From Chloroflexi bacterium AL-N1 (GTDB lineage Bacteria; Chloroflexota; Chloroflexia; Chloroflexales; Roseiflexaceae), in NCBI GenBank assembly GCA_013122435.1, contig WYDT01000007.1, positions 124,001 through 188,000 of the forward strand: a stretch of DNA of 64,000 nt, read 5' to 3'. Both the position numbers and the translations under genes were made by a program. Under the pieces are notes generated by a model, which saw nothing but the letters and a program-made list of their open reading frames with translations, had not been told where the DNA came from and did not search any database. Of this stretch, positions 36,439-46,177 are shown piece after piece (positions within the stretch are counted from its first letter, which is position 1; every line of letters begins with the position of its first letter).

Positions 36439-38277
36439 ATGGACGCGTTGCAGCAAATACCTCAGCCAGACATGGAGGGTCGCATTGTTGACCTTTCACC
36501 ACACACATTTCAACATACTAAGCCGTTGCTAAAGGCCCCTGTTGAAGAGTCAACGACCTGTACCGAAGTGACTGTCAATACTACGTCTGGAACGATTCTT
36601 AATCGCACGACAGTACCACTGATCGAACGGCGTAAGGTGCCGCCCCGTACGCTACACACACCTCCCACAAGTTCTCCGCGTGTAGCTGATATTGCTGCCA
36701 TCCAACGTGAAATTCAGCCAGGGAGTGTTGCCTGGTTGCATGGATATTCCGGGTGTGGCCTTTCGATGTTGTTGCATCAGGTGGTGAGTTCATCTGTGGC
36801 GGAATCGTTTGTTGATGGGGTGACCTATGTTGATGGCGAAGCAGAGCCACCTTTCCTTTATGATATTATGCAACGCTTATTCAAGCGCTTTTATACCAGT
36901 GACATTCCGATTCATCTTCCTGTTCATTTGTCACACATGTATTTTGGTCAGCTCCAGTCGTTGATGGTGCTTGACCATCTGCCTCTGGCCCAGCATCAGT
37001 TGGCTGAACTAACCGATATTTTTGCCGATAGCACCATACTGGTTGCGGCAGATAATCCCGCTCCCGATACATTTCTCGATCTCCCCGTCGGTGGTTTGTC
37101 ATCACATGATGCCATCGCTTTGACTGCTAGTGAGGCCGATCTCGATCTGACCGATCTGTCAGTTGCAATGGCAGTGTATCGTATCTGCACCGCATTACAC
37201 AATCTCCCACTGCCATTGCTCCTCGTGGGACGGTTGGTAAAGAGTGGGACGATGTCGCTTCAGCGTGTGTTGGATGTTCTCGATGAGTTAACTGGTGTCA
37301 AAACTATGGTTTTATCGGCGTTGGTATACGACATGGATGTGGTCCATGAACGTGAGACGCTGGTTGTTGATACACATAATCGCAAAACAGAAGCTATTGT
37401 AACCACAAATAGTGTTTGGGAGCCGTTAGATCTGGCGGCCCAAATTATCCTGATGTCGCTCAATCGCGATGAAAGGCTGGTACTCGCTGCATTGGTGCGG
37501 GTAGGTGGATACGATGCTGATCTTGCGGCATTGACAGCGACAAGTTTGCTGCCGATGGCAACCATCAAAAAGGCGACACTGCGCTTGATGCAATTGGGTG
37601 TTTTAGAAGGGCAGAATGGCCGTTATGCGGTGCCTTCGATGAACTTGTTACGTATATTTGATTACATATTACCACCTGGGTCTGAGCGAAGCCATGCCGC
37701 AGCCTATTTTGCGATGGCTATTGAACCACGCAGTGCTGATCTTATCTGGCTTGGCCGCGAACGCACCAATGTGATGGCGGCTATCGAAACTTCATTGGCT
37801 GAAGGTGCGGCGGCCCAGGCGGTCGTGCTGATTCGTGCCATCCATCCATTTTTAGTGTTGCGTGGGTTGTGGGGAAGTTGGGGGCAAGTGATTCAATGGG
37901 CTGAACAGGCAGCTCATATGCTGCGTGACACCGCCTTGCGTGCGTGGGCTTTACACGAACGTGGTACGCACGCCGCATTGCACGGTGATTTTCAAAATGC
38001 GGTGGCAGATCTTGGTCAGGCATACTACCTTCGTTACGATTTGGATGATCGAGCTGGTGCCAACGCTACTCGCTACAACCTTCACCACTTTGGCATGATT
38101 GGCCCGGTCGCAGCCTACCGTTCAAAACCAACCGCTCCGGCAACACCAACCTCGCCTAACCAACTATCACGAGCTATGGTAGTTGCCCTGGTAATCATCG
38201 CGGTGCTGGTCATTACAGTCGGGATCGGAGCCCTTGCGATTGCCTTTGGTATTACAAATGGGTTCTCGATTATCTGA
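36439..38277 (+). CDS. Tail-anchored pseudo-STAND (NB-ARC-like) protein with TPR region
   Basis: 612 residues. An unstructured N-terminus (1-80) is followed by an NB-ARC/STAND-like core (85-330), a winged-helix-like and helical-repeat region (335-555) and one membrane helix near residues 579-603 with a very short tail. The P-loop reads GYSGCGLS: the lysine needed for phosphate binding is Leu108. The Walker B strand LMVLDHLPL keeps one Asp only. The LRGLWGSWGQ segment and flanking helices are almost identical to the same region of the next protein, so the two are paralogs. The predicted body is cytoplasmic. Function is unknown; a non-hydrolysing scaffold or receptor subunit is the inference. 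GAGGAT precedes the ATG. Confidence 0.75.
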   Translation: MDALQQIPQPDMEGRIVDLSPHTFQHTKPLLKAPVEESTTCTEVTVNTTSGTILNRTTVPLIERRKVPPRTLHTPPTSSPRVADIAAIQREIQPGSVAWLHGYSGCGLSMLLHQVVSSSVAESFVDGVTYVDGEAEPPFLYDIMQRLFKRFYTSDIPIHLPVHLSHMYFGQLQSLMVLDHLPLAQHQLAELTDIFADSTILVAADNPAPDTFLDLPVGGLSSHDAIALTASEADLDLTDLSVAMAVYRICTALHNLPLPLLLVGRLVKSGTMSLQRVLDVLDELTGVKTMVLSALVYDMDVVHERETLVVDTHNRKTEAIVTTNSVWEPLDLAAQIILMSLNRDERLVLAALVRVGGYDADLAALTATSLLPMATIKKATLRLMQLGVLEGQNGRYAVPSMNLLRIFDYILPPGSERSHAAAYFAMAIEPRSADLIWLGRERTNVMAAIETSLAEGAAAQAVVLIRAIHPFLVLRGLWGSWGQVIQWAEQAAHMLRDTALRAWALHERGTHAALHGDFQNAVADLGQAYYLRYDLDDRAGANATRYNLHHFGMIGPVAAYRSKPTAPATPTSPNQLSRAMVVALVIIAVLVITVGIGALAIAFGITNGFSII

Positions 38278-38395
38278 CAAATAATTCACCTTTCTTTTCC
38301 CTTTAGAGTGGTCTGTGCTACAATACGGCTGAGTTTAGGCGAAGTCTTTCAGTAGGTTTGAGAAGAAGTTCGCTCTGCTCAACCTTTCCAATACA

Positions 38396-41300
38396 ATGGT
38401 GACAAACTATATCGATTTCGAGATTTTAGTACAGCCATACAATGGCAAATCTTTTCCAGTACAAGTGAATTCACCCCGTGGTGATACACGTGTTCCTTTA
38501 CGCTCTCTCGCTGAAGAGAGCATATACACAACCCTGATGACACAGCTTGCCAGACCTGATGTGAATCAAGCTCAGATTACTGAACTGGGTCACTTTCTGT
38601 TTTGGTTCCTGTTTGAAGGTCAAATAGCCAGACTGTACGATGAAAGCAAACAAGCCTGTGCACCATATGAGGGTCTGCGGATCGTGCTCAAGATTGCCGC
38701 CGATGCGACGGAGATGATCGCCATCCCGTGGGAGTTGATGGCCGATCCAACAGGCTGGCTGGGTTTTCTGGTGGTTCGGCGTATTATGGGTGACGAAACA
38801 GCAGCGCTCAAGGTCAAACGCCCCTTGCGACTGCTTTTGACGGCCTCGCCCACAATGCCACAAGAAGACATTTCGCGTGATCTACAGGCTATCCAGTCGG
38901 CCCTGTCGCACATGGGTGATTATGTACAGATGATTGTTGAGCCCTATCTCACGCGTGAGCGACTCCAACGACTGCTCGAGCAAGATATGCACATATGGCA
39001 TTTTGTTGGCCAGTATGATGTTGAGCGTAACAGTATTATCCTTGGTGATTCTCCAAACACCTCCGAGTTGTTGAATGGGGCAGATCTTGGCAAGATGCTG
39101 TCCACAAGCAGTACGCGACTGGTTGTGCTCAATACATTTATTACCGAACAAAGCTTCTCCCCTTCATTCGATACGCTTGCCAGAGCTTGCGTGGACAATG
39201 GTGTCGCTGCATTGGTGGGTATGACAGGCTACACTGATGCGGTAGCTGCGTTATTTGCAAAGGTATTTTATCTGGCAGTTTCGGAAGGTTTTCCACTTGA
39301 AACAAGTGTCGTCGAGGGATGGCAAGCGGCGCAGAGTATGCCTTTAGAGCGACCTGTCGTTTATACACAGATATCTGATGGTCGGCTGTTTGACATACCA
39401 GTTGTGGCAGGTCCTACATATCCGTTGGCTATACATACCCGTGCCTCAAGCACGCCTCCATGGTCGGTGCGTGTCAATGTCAATGATACCGTAGGAACGC
39501 TACTGAATGCCTCTACCGTGCCAGAAGTGGTGCGGCGCGAGCAAGTTGTGCCAATAGAAACCGTTCCGCATGCGTTTCAGGGTCGTGAGCAGGAAGTTAT
39601 TAGTATTCAAGCGCAGTTGGCACCACGCTGTCGTTTATGGTTGCATGGCGATCCCGGAAGTGGCATTTCGGCTTTGTTACAGCATGTTGCACACCAACCA
39701 ATGGCTGATAAACTGCCCGACGGGATTGTGTATATCAATGGTGAAATGGAGCCGATGTATCTCGATGATGTGGTTCAGCGCATCTTTGAGCGGTTTTACA
39801 CCAGTTCAGCTCCGGTGAAAGTGAATAGTGAGCAATCGTATCTTGATGAATTGCGTGCGACAGTGTTGCTCAATCGGTTACAGATTCACCGGGCTGAAGT
39901 TGAGCAACTTGCGGCACGTGTGTTGCATAAGAGCACGGTGCTGATAGCCAGTGATAATCGACCGTTTAACACGGTTAGTGATGTGCCTATCGCCAGTTTG
40001 TCACGCCAGGAAGCCATTGCGCTATGTGTATCTGCAGGGGCACTTGAGCAGGACACGGTAACCCTTGCACTGCTCGATAGTCTTTGTGAGATGCTGAGCG
40101 ATCTGCCACTGCCACTGATTCTGGCTATACGTCTTGTGCGTGAACAGATTTTGCTGTTAGAACAGCTTGTACAAGAACTGGAAGAGCTGGCCAAAAAGGA
40201 AGCTGATCCATCTAAACGCTATCTCAAGGTTGCCGATAATCTGGTGCAGGGGCGTAAGGCGCAGGAGCCTACCGGCAAGATTGCTTCAAATACGGCGCTG
40301 CTCTATGCCACCCGACTTGTACTAAACAACCTCGATAAAAACGAGCAGGCGGTGCTGGCTTCACTGGTACGCCTGGGTGGTGCGGGAGCCAGTGAGGAGG
40401 CCGTTGAGTTTGTTAGTAATGTCCCTTCACAAACAGCCCATCGGTCATTGAGGAAGTTACAGTCGCTAGGGTTGGCGGGGATTGAGCGGAATCGCATTGT
40501 AGTATCGGTCAGCCTGCGTCGTATTTTAGACAAGCTTTTGCGCCCAGGCCCTGAACGTAGCCGTGCGGCAGCATTTTTTACTGAACAGGTTGAGCAGCAT
40601 ATCGGCGATTTTGATTGGCTCGAGGCTGAGCGCAATAATTTAATGGATGGTATCGAAACGTTGATTGCACGAGGGCAGGCGGTAGAGGCGGGTAACATTG
40701 TACGTGCGCTTCATCCGCTGATTGTATTGCGTGGTTTGTGGGGGAGTTGGGGGCAACTAATCGATTGGGCTGGACAGGTGGCCGTTGAGACCGGCGATAA
40801 TGCCCTGCGCGCGTGGGCGTTGCACGAGCGTGGCACACGTGCCGGGTTGTTAGGCAACCGCGCGGCAGCCCAGACCAGTCTAACCCAGGCATTGCAAGTG
40901 CGGCGTAATCTGCGTGACCAGGCTGGGATGGCAGCCAGTCAACACAATTTAGCATTTCTTGATTTGTTACCGCAGGCGCCAACTCAGGTATCGTCGCAAC
41001 GGATTGCACAACCCAGAAGCATTGTTACATCACCCTCGGAACCACCGAAGGAGGAGGCTCTGCAATCTACACCTGCGCCGCCTAAACCCGTACCTGTGGC
41101 GGTATCCCCGGCTGCTACCGCAGAGCGTTCGTCCTCAGGACCACGTGTTTCTGTAACGATGTTGATGGTCTTTTTGTTGATCGGTGCAGGAATACTGGCC
41201 GTATGGTTCCTGTCAATCCAGAGTAATCCACCTATTGCGGTGGTTACTGCACAACCAGCCTCGGGTACCTACCCCCTGACAGTTACTTTTGATGCCAGTG

Positions 41301-42742
41301 AGAGTGTTGATCCTGATACGGAAGGGGCTTTAAGTTATTGGTGGGATTTTGGTGATGGTACAGAGGTGGTGCGTAGCGATGACCCCAGCATGACGTATAC
41401 GTATGCAACTCCCGGTCAATATGTCGCGCAAGTGGTGGTGCGTAATACAAGCGATGTCGAATCTGAGGCTACAGATATGGTTGTTGAGGTAACGAATGAG
41501 TTACCCGTTCCTGTGATTGAACAGCCGACTGATGATACCGTATTTCGTGTTGGTGAGACATTGACGCTGCGTGGGAGTGCGACTGATCCGGAAGATGAGA
41601 CATTGGACGATACCACGTTGAGCTGGTCGGTATCGTTGTATGATGGTGAGCAGTCCTATCCGGTATTGTCATCAACCAATGGGAATGATGTTCGTTTTGA
41701 GGCTCCTGCGCTCCCGAGTCTTGCGGTAGCTGCCAATTGCAGTATGGAAATACAATTGACGGCGACCGACTCACAGGGTGCCACGAGGACGGTTTCACAG
41801 ACGCTACGTCCGTCGCTTGTTGATGTCGCGTTTGCTACCGAACCGGCAGGGTTGGAACTGGTTGTTGATGGAACGTCGATTACCACACCGCAGAGTGTTA
41901 CCTCGTGGGAAGGGCATGTTTTTGATGTTGAAGCAATATCACAACAAGCTGGTGAAGGGCAATGGCTTGGATTTGCAGGTTGGTTGGATGCTTCATTGAC
42001 TCCTGATGGGCTTGTATCGCAGTCTTCTGCAGCGTATACCGCAACGTTTACCCCAGTAGTGGTTGAGTTTGCCACATCCAGTTTTCGAGTACAGGAAGGT
42101 GATGATGTCGCCACGATTACAGTGACGTTGAGTGCAGCCCTCTCCGAACCAATGTCTGTGACGTATGCAGCCCAGGCAGGTAGTACGGCCTCAGAGGAAG
42201 AGGACTTTGTGGCGGTGAGTGATAGTTTGACCTTTGCCCCTGGTGAGACAACGCAGACATTGGAGGTGCCCATTGTAGATGATGCGTTGAGCGAGAGTAA
42301 TGAGATTGTGTCGTTAACATTGCGTGATGCTGATGTGGTTGCGATTGGCACTCGCTTGTTTGCCACACTCACTATCGTCGATAATGATGAAGTCGCAACG
42401 ATTGACAACCCTATCCTGAACTTTGCCACCCTTGACCCGCTGATCAGTGAGGAAGCGGGTGAAGTGACGATCGCCGTCGTGCTGAGTGCGCCAGCGAATC
42501 AAACTGTGACAGTCGATTATGCGACTATCGATGATACGGCTATTGGTACAGATGATTATGTTGCGGTGGCTGGGACACTAACATTCGCGCCGGGCGAAAC
42601 CACCCAGTCGTTTAGTTTTCCCATTGTAGATGATGGTGCAAGTGAGGGCGGTGAGACGATTGTGCTCCGTTTGGCAAACCCCACCAATGCGGTGTTAAGC
42701 GAAAATACCGCTGTGGTACTCACGATTGTTGACGACGAGTGA
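38396..42742 (+). CDS. Pseudo-CHAT / pseudo-STAND transmembrane protein with PKD and Calx-beta ectodomain
   Basis: 1448 residues. Order: CHAT-like domain (1-340), STAND/NB-ARC-like core (395-620), winged-helix and TPR-like helices (635-860), Pro-rich linker (865-915), membrane helix (about 918-940), PKD domain (945-1033: YWWDFGDGTE), Ig-like and PEGA-like domains (1036-1220), two Calx-beta domains (1222-1332, 1340-1448). The CHAT catalytic His position (usual GHG) is Gln206 in HFVGQYD and the Cys position (usual LNAC) is Phe248 in VVLNTFITE. The P-loop GDPGSGIS has Ile424 for Lys, and the Walker B Asp position is Asn493. Both enzymatic units therefore look dead. It is 118 nt after its smaller paralog. 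The start ATG 38396 has no clear ribosome site. Confidence 0.8.
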   Translation: MVTNYIDFEILVQPYNGKSFPVQVNSPRGDTRVPLRSLAEESIYTTLMTQLARPDVNQAQITELGHFLFWFLFEGQIARLYDESKQACAPYEGLRIVLKIAADATEMIAIPWELMADPTGWLGFLVVRRIMGDETAALKVKRPLRLLLTASPTMPQEDISRDLQAIQSALSHMGDYVQMIVEPYLTRERLQRLLEQDMHIWHFVGQYDVERNSIILGDSPNTSELLNGADLGKMLSTSSTRLVVLNTFITEQSFSPSFDTLARACVDNGVAALVGMTGYTDAVAALFAKVFYLAVSEGFPLETSVVEGWQAAQSMPLERPVVYTQISDGRLFDIPVVAGPTYPLAIHTRASSTPPWSVRVNVNDTVGTLLNASTVPEVVRREQVVPIETVPHAFQGREQEVISIQAQLAPRCRLWLHGDPGSGISALLQHVAHQPMADKLPDGIVYINGEMEPMYLDDVVQRIFERFYTSSAPVKVNSEQSYLDELRATVLLNRLQIHRAEVEQLAARVLHKSTVLIASDNRPFNTVSDVPIASLSRQEAIALCVSAGALEQDTVTLALLDSLCEMLSDLPLPLILAIRLVREQILLLEQLVQELEELAKKEADPSKRYLKVADNLVQGRKAQEPTGKIASNTALLYATRLVLNNLDKNEQAVLASLVRLGGAGASEEAVEFVSNVPSQTAHRSLRKLQSLGLAGIERNRIVVSVSLRRILDKLLRPGPERSRAAAFFTEQVEQHIGDFDWLEAERNNLMDGIETLIARGQAVEAGNIVRALHPLIVLRGLWGSWGQLIDWAGQVAVETGDNALRAWALHERGTRAGLLGNRAAAQTSLTQALQVRRNLRDQAGMAASQHNLAFLDLLPQAPTQVSSQRIAQPRSIVTSPSEPPKEEALQSTPAPPKPVPVAVSPAATAERSSSGPRVSVTMLMVFLLIGAGILAVWFLSIQSNPPIAVVTAQPASGTYPLTVTFDASESVDPDTEGALSYWWDFGDGTEVVRSDDPSMTYTYATPGQYVAQVVVRNTSDVESEATDMVVEVTNELPVPVIEQPTDDTVFRVGETLTLRGSATDPEDETLDDTTLSWSVSLYDGEQSYPVLSSTNGNDVRFEAPALPSLAVAANCSMEIQLTATDSQGATRTVSQTLRPSLVDVAFATEPAGLELVVDGTSITTPQSVTSWEGHVFDVEAISQQAGEGQWLGFAGWLDASLTPDGLVSQSSAAYTATFTPVVVEFATSSFRVQEGDDVATITVTLSAALSEPMSVTYAAQAGSTASEEEDFVAVSDSLTFAPGETTQTLEVPIVDDALSESNEIVSLTLRDADVVAIGTRLFATLTIVDNDEVATIDNPILNFATLDPLISEEAGEVTIAVVLSAPANQTVTVDYATIDDTAIGTDDYVAVAGTLTFAPGETTQSFSFPIVDDGASEGGETIVLRLANPTNAVLSENTAVVLTIVDDE

Positions 42743-42806
42743 TGGAGAGAAGTTGTGGTACAATGCGTCGTCATCCTGAAAGCGCACATGTTTGATTGGA
42801 ATGCCC

Positions 42807-44036
42807 ATGTTGGCACGAACTTCTTCTCTGCACGTCCTGATTGTTGGTATTGGTGCAGTTACTCGTGATTTTGCACCAAACTGGCCTGAACCCGTACTGG
42901 CACGTGCCTTGGTTCATCGTGGCCATCGGGTGACAGTCGTCGGATACCTCGATACTGAACGTGAGATGATGGCTGCGGAACGCGACGAGATCGACGGCAT
43001 CAACGTGATACGTGTCAAACCTGGCATCTGGCCAGGTCGTGCTTTTGCCCGTGCGCTTCACGATGTTCCTTCACCAGACATCATGCATGTCTTCCATTTC
43101 CGCAATGTGTTTATCTACAATGCAAGTGCCTGGGCGCATCGCCGTGGTATTCCCATTGTGCATAGTCCGGTTGGCCCCTTCCACGATGCGTATCTGGTGA
43201 CGGATCGTGAACGCCCCTACACCAGTGATATTCACTATGATCGACTGGCATATACACTCCCGGATCTCTTTCGTCAACTCACATGCGATCCACGCCCACG
43301 CCGTCAACTTACTAACTACCTGCTCCATGCGCCATTGCGCCGTGTTAGCCGTTTTGTTGCATCGTCATATCACGAGCAAGATATTCTACAGCAGATGGGT
43401 TTTCCCTACGAACATACTGAGGTGATACCTTTGTGGATTGAGGAAGCACCGCCGCTGACATTGGATGAGTCGATTCTGGCTGATATCAGTACACCCATTG
43501 TGTTGTTTATCGGCCAACTCACCCCACGCAAGGGGAGCGATATTCTGGTTGAGTCGCTGCCTGAGATTGTGGCACGCCATCCTACAACAACGGTTGTTAT
43601 GGTAAGTTACAATCCCGCTTTGCAGGCCGAATTGACCAGCCGTGCCGAGGCGTTGGGTGTTGCAGAGCGATTGTGTTTCGTTGGACGCGTGAGTGAAGCG
43701 CAAAAACGTGCGTTGATGCGTGCTGCAACGTGCATGGTCATTCCATCGCGCTACGAGGGTTTTGGCTTACCTTTGCTTGAGGCCATGCAGGCAGAGGTGC
43801 CGATTGTGGCCAGTAATATTCCGGTTGTTGATGAAATTGTAACTGATAATGTGAATGGCATGCTGGTAGCAGCAGAGAATCCATCGGCACTGGCTTATGG
43901 TGCTAATCGACTGATCGAGGATGCTGCGCTCCGCTCGCGGCTGATTGCAGGGGGAAGGACCAGACTACGAGACGATTTTGATGAGGACACGTTGATTACG
44001 CGTATGCTGACATGTTATGCAAAAGTGCTCAGTTGA
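42807..44036 (+). CDS. GT4-family glycosyltransferase
   Basis: Retaining glycosyltransferase with a GT-B fold, about 409 residues. The N-terminal acceptor domain begins LHVLIVGIGAVTRDFAPNWP; the C-terminal nucleotide-sugar domain shows VLFIGQLTPRKGSDILVESL and the donor-binding EX7E-type motif in YEGFGLPLLEAMQAEVPIVA. It probably transfers a sugar from a nucleotide donor to a lipid, glycan or small molecule. Start choice is uncertain: ATG 42807 has TTGGA six bases upstream, while ATG 42801 and TTG 42792 are in frame. It follows the CHAT-like gene by 64 nt in the same direction; a shared transcript is possible and would hint at surface-glycan links. Confidence 0.88.
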   Translation: MLARTSSLHVLIVGIGAVTRDFAPNWPEPVLARALVHRGHRVTVVGYLDTEREMMAAERDEIDGINVIRVKPGIWPGRAFARALHDVPSPDIMHVFHFRNVFIYNASAWAHRRGIPIVHSPVGPFHDAYLVTDRERPYTSDIHYDRLAYTLPDLFRQLTCDPRPRRQLTNYLLHAPLRRVSRFVASSYHEQDILQQMGFPYEHTEVIPLWIEEAPPLTLDESILADISTPIVLFIGQLTPRKGSDILVESLPEIVARHPTTTVVMVSYNPALQAELTSRAEALGVAERLCFVGRVSEAQKRALMRAATCMVIPSRYEGFGLPLLEAMQAEVPIVASNIPVVDEIVTDNVNGMLVAAENPSALAYGANRLIEDAALRSRLIAGGRTRLRDDFDEDTLITRMLTCYAKVLS

Positions 44037-44060
44037 TGATTTTGAAAAGGGTGATGACCG

Positions 44061-44103
44061 AAGTAGGAGGGGTATCATCTGGATGAAGTTCCTCCTACTT
44101 TTT
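44061..44103 (+). terminator. Terminator after the glycosyltransferase gene
   Basis: AAGTAGGAGG and CCTCCTACTT form a perfect 10-pair stem with a 20-base loop, followed directly by TTT, 24 bases after the stop. Confidence 0.85.
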
Positions 44104-44253
44104 GAATATCGATACTTTTCCTCAATAAATTCGACATCCTGGCTCAACTCTGATTGGAGCAACCGTGCTGCCTGGCAGCGTGCCTTATCCAATGACCTAT
44201 ATAGTAATGTGGTCAGGAACGTAACATTGGTGCTTTCTGTTTGATAGGAGTAT

Positions 44254-44286
44254 GGTCATTCCCTGATCTCCTGTGAGGGAGTGGCC
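44254..44286. terminator. Hairpin just downstream of the HAD-ATPase gene
   Basis: GGTCATTCCCT and AGGGAGTGGCC pair over 11 positions with three G-U pairs on the plus-strand transcript and less well on the minus strand. No T-run follows on either strand. It lies 10 bases after the minus-strand stop, so it may be a weak terminator or a stabilising 3' structure. Confidence 0.4.
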
Positions 44287-44296
44287 GTTCAATGTT

Positions 44297-46060
44297 TTAT
44301 ACCAGATGCTCAAGTTCTTCACACCATTCCGACACCAGCGAGATGAGCTTTTGTCGTAGAACTGTATTAGTTAGTTCATGCAGAGGAAGTTTGGCTAACT
44401 GGCGTGCCAGATCATCGTTACGAATGACTTCACGAATCCAGCGTTCAAAATCACCACGTTGTGAGTGATACTGGAGTGAGTCAATGGGTACAATATACAA
44501 AGCTTCCCTAAATTCCCATAGATTAGCGGCTGTAAAGCCCACGTATTCCCCCGTGCCATCGCAAAAGTAAAAGCGCACTGCTTCAGGCAGAATAGCGTGC
44601 AGATATTTATGGAAGTGGCGCATATGTGGCGCCATACGTGGTCGGGAACGAAAAAGAGTTGATCCATTCAGATCGTCTACTGATTGATGAAAGCACATCC
44701 AGGCATGGCCCTGCGGCAGATCTGTAATTTGTAATGCGATGCTCGGCCATGTGTCACATGTCCCAAGATGTGATGCTAAAGTTGCTATCTTTTCCGCTAA
44801 GTCAAATTGCAGGAGCAACATCCCGTTGAGTAGGTTGAGCACCAATTCGCTGATGACATTAGGGAGATAGCTTACGATACCAAAACCCTGATCATTCATT
44901 GCCTCAACAATTGCCTGTGTCGAATCAGCACACCAGAAAGGGCAAAAATGTTGAATTTCATCAATGAGAATCCAGTGAGGACGGCCATATGTGTGGCGGA
45001 GCAATCGGAGCGCGTGTATCAGTTCGACCACATATGCTACGCGTTCGGTTGGCAGGCAGGTGGAGAGGTCGACAATCAGACTCATACCTGTGTGCTTACA
45101 AAGCTCTACAAGATCAACAACTGGAGGAAGTCGTGCTCCTGAACCTCCCACCAGGAGAGTATGTGGGAAGGAGCTAAGGCTATGATGATCACCCTCTGGA
45201 TCAATAACACATACCTGATACCCTTGCTTGAGCATCTCTTCGACTAACACCCCGGCAAGCCACGATTTGCCACTTCCACTATCACCAAAAATACCTATAT
45301 TATTGTGTAAAAGCTGAGGTGGGCTAAGATAGACAGGTGTTCCACTGGATTGATGCCCAAGCAGAAGCTGATGTTGATACTGTGATCGATGATGGGGGAT
45401 CTGACCTGAGCTGAGATTAGCGATCAACGTTTGTAGACCGGTACTAGACGTATGCGGAAGCACCATATCAGCTAAAGTGCGAATTGCTGGTACAGCATCG
45501 GCAAATGCTATTGACAGTTCAGCCATCTCGAAGAGACTACGATCGTTCTCGTCCCCGCCACACACCACCACATTATGCGGTGATAACGCCAACTCACGGA
45601 GCACATATGCCAAACCGGTGCCTTTGGTCGCACCGGTGGGCTGAATCATAACAACATCATTGTTATACTCAATGAGTGCACCACCACCAAAGATGCGTAA
45701 AACGTCAAGGACAGCCGCATCATAGGGAAGCCATGTCCTGGCTGTCGCTTCCCCATGCGTAAGTGGGATACCTTGTTTTTCGAGACGTGGGAGGAGCATT
45801 GGGTCTAAGTACCCGAATGGCATTATAGTACGTTTACATTCAGGAAAATAGATGACCGCACCATCTTCTGCAACAACGGCTTTGAATGTATTTATATAGG
45901 GCCATATCATAGCCAGATCGTCGAGCGTATAGCGAGTGACCAGAATGATATGCATCCCAGCCACTTTTGCCTGACTCAATATAGCCCTGATTTCTTCAAT
46001 CGGGTCGTTATTGGCATCCCATATGTGATCCAGATTGCACGCGAGTACTTTAAGATGCAT
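44297..46060 (-). CDS. HAD-like domain fused to a HerA/VirB4-type P-loop ATPase
   Basis: 587 residues. Residues 1-215 follow the HAD (Cof/SPP-like) fold: motif I is CNLDH, where the nucleophilic Asp is replaced by Asn9 while the acid Asp11 remains; motif II is near LVTRY, motif III Lys146, motif IV GGDENDRSLF (169-178). Residues 230-500 form a DUF87-like ATPase with intact Walker A GDSGSGKS (259-266) and Walker B WILIDE (363-368). The C-terminal part (about 505-585: YVGFTAANLWEFREAL) resembles the DUF5752-type domain seen in similar fusions. The function is unknown; the ATPase looks active and the phosphatase half looks catalytically impaired. It is 117 nt after a response-regulator gene. Confidence 0.8.
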   Translation of the reverse strand: MHLKVLACNLDHIWDANNDPIEEIRAILSQAKVAGMHIILVTRYTLDDLAMIWPYINTFKAVVAEDGAVIYFPECKRTIMPFGYLDPMLLPRLEKQGIPLTHGEATARTWLPYDAAVLDVLRIFGGGALIEYNNDVVMIQPTGATKGTGLAYVLRELALSPHNVVVCGGDENDRSLFEMAELSIAFADAVPAIRTLADMVLPHTSSTGLQTLIANLSSGQIPHHRSQYQHQLLLGHQSSGTPVYLSPPQLLHNNIGIFGDSGSGKSWLAGVLVEEMLKQGYQVCVIDPEGDHHSLSSFPHTLLVGGSGARLPPVVDLVELCKHTGMSLIVDLSTCLPTERVAYVVELIHALRLLRHTYGRPHWILIDEIQHFCPFWCADSTQAIVEAMNDQGFGIVSYLPNVISELVLNLLNGMLLLQFDLAEKIATLASHLGTCDTWPSIALQITDLPQGHAWMCFHQSVDDLNGSTLFRSRPRMAPHMRHFHKYLHAILPEAVRFYFCDGTGEYVGFTAANLWEFREALYIVPIDSLQYHSQRGDFERWIREVIRNDDLARQLAKLPLHELTNTVLRQKLISLVSEWCEELEHLV

Positions 46061-46177
46061 GTTTACGATTTCCTGTAGAAATACACATCAAGAAAGTTAT
46101 AGACCATAGAAATACAATTAATTCTTTTCTTATCACTATGTCCATACAGTAATATGATGTTTTTTGATCTGTAAGCC

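Noticed and set aside
44297..46060. HerA/VirB4-type ATPase as part of a defence or conjugation system
   Set aside because: No nuclease, NurA, relaxase or secretion gene is nearby. The neighbours are stress genes and the protein carries an N-terminal HAD domain.
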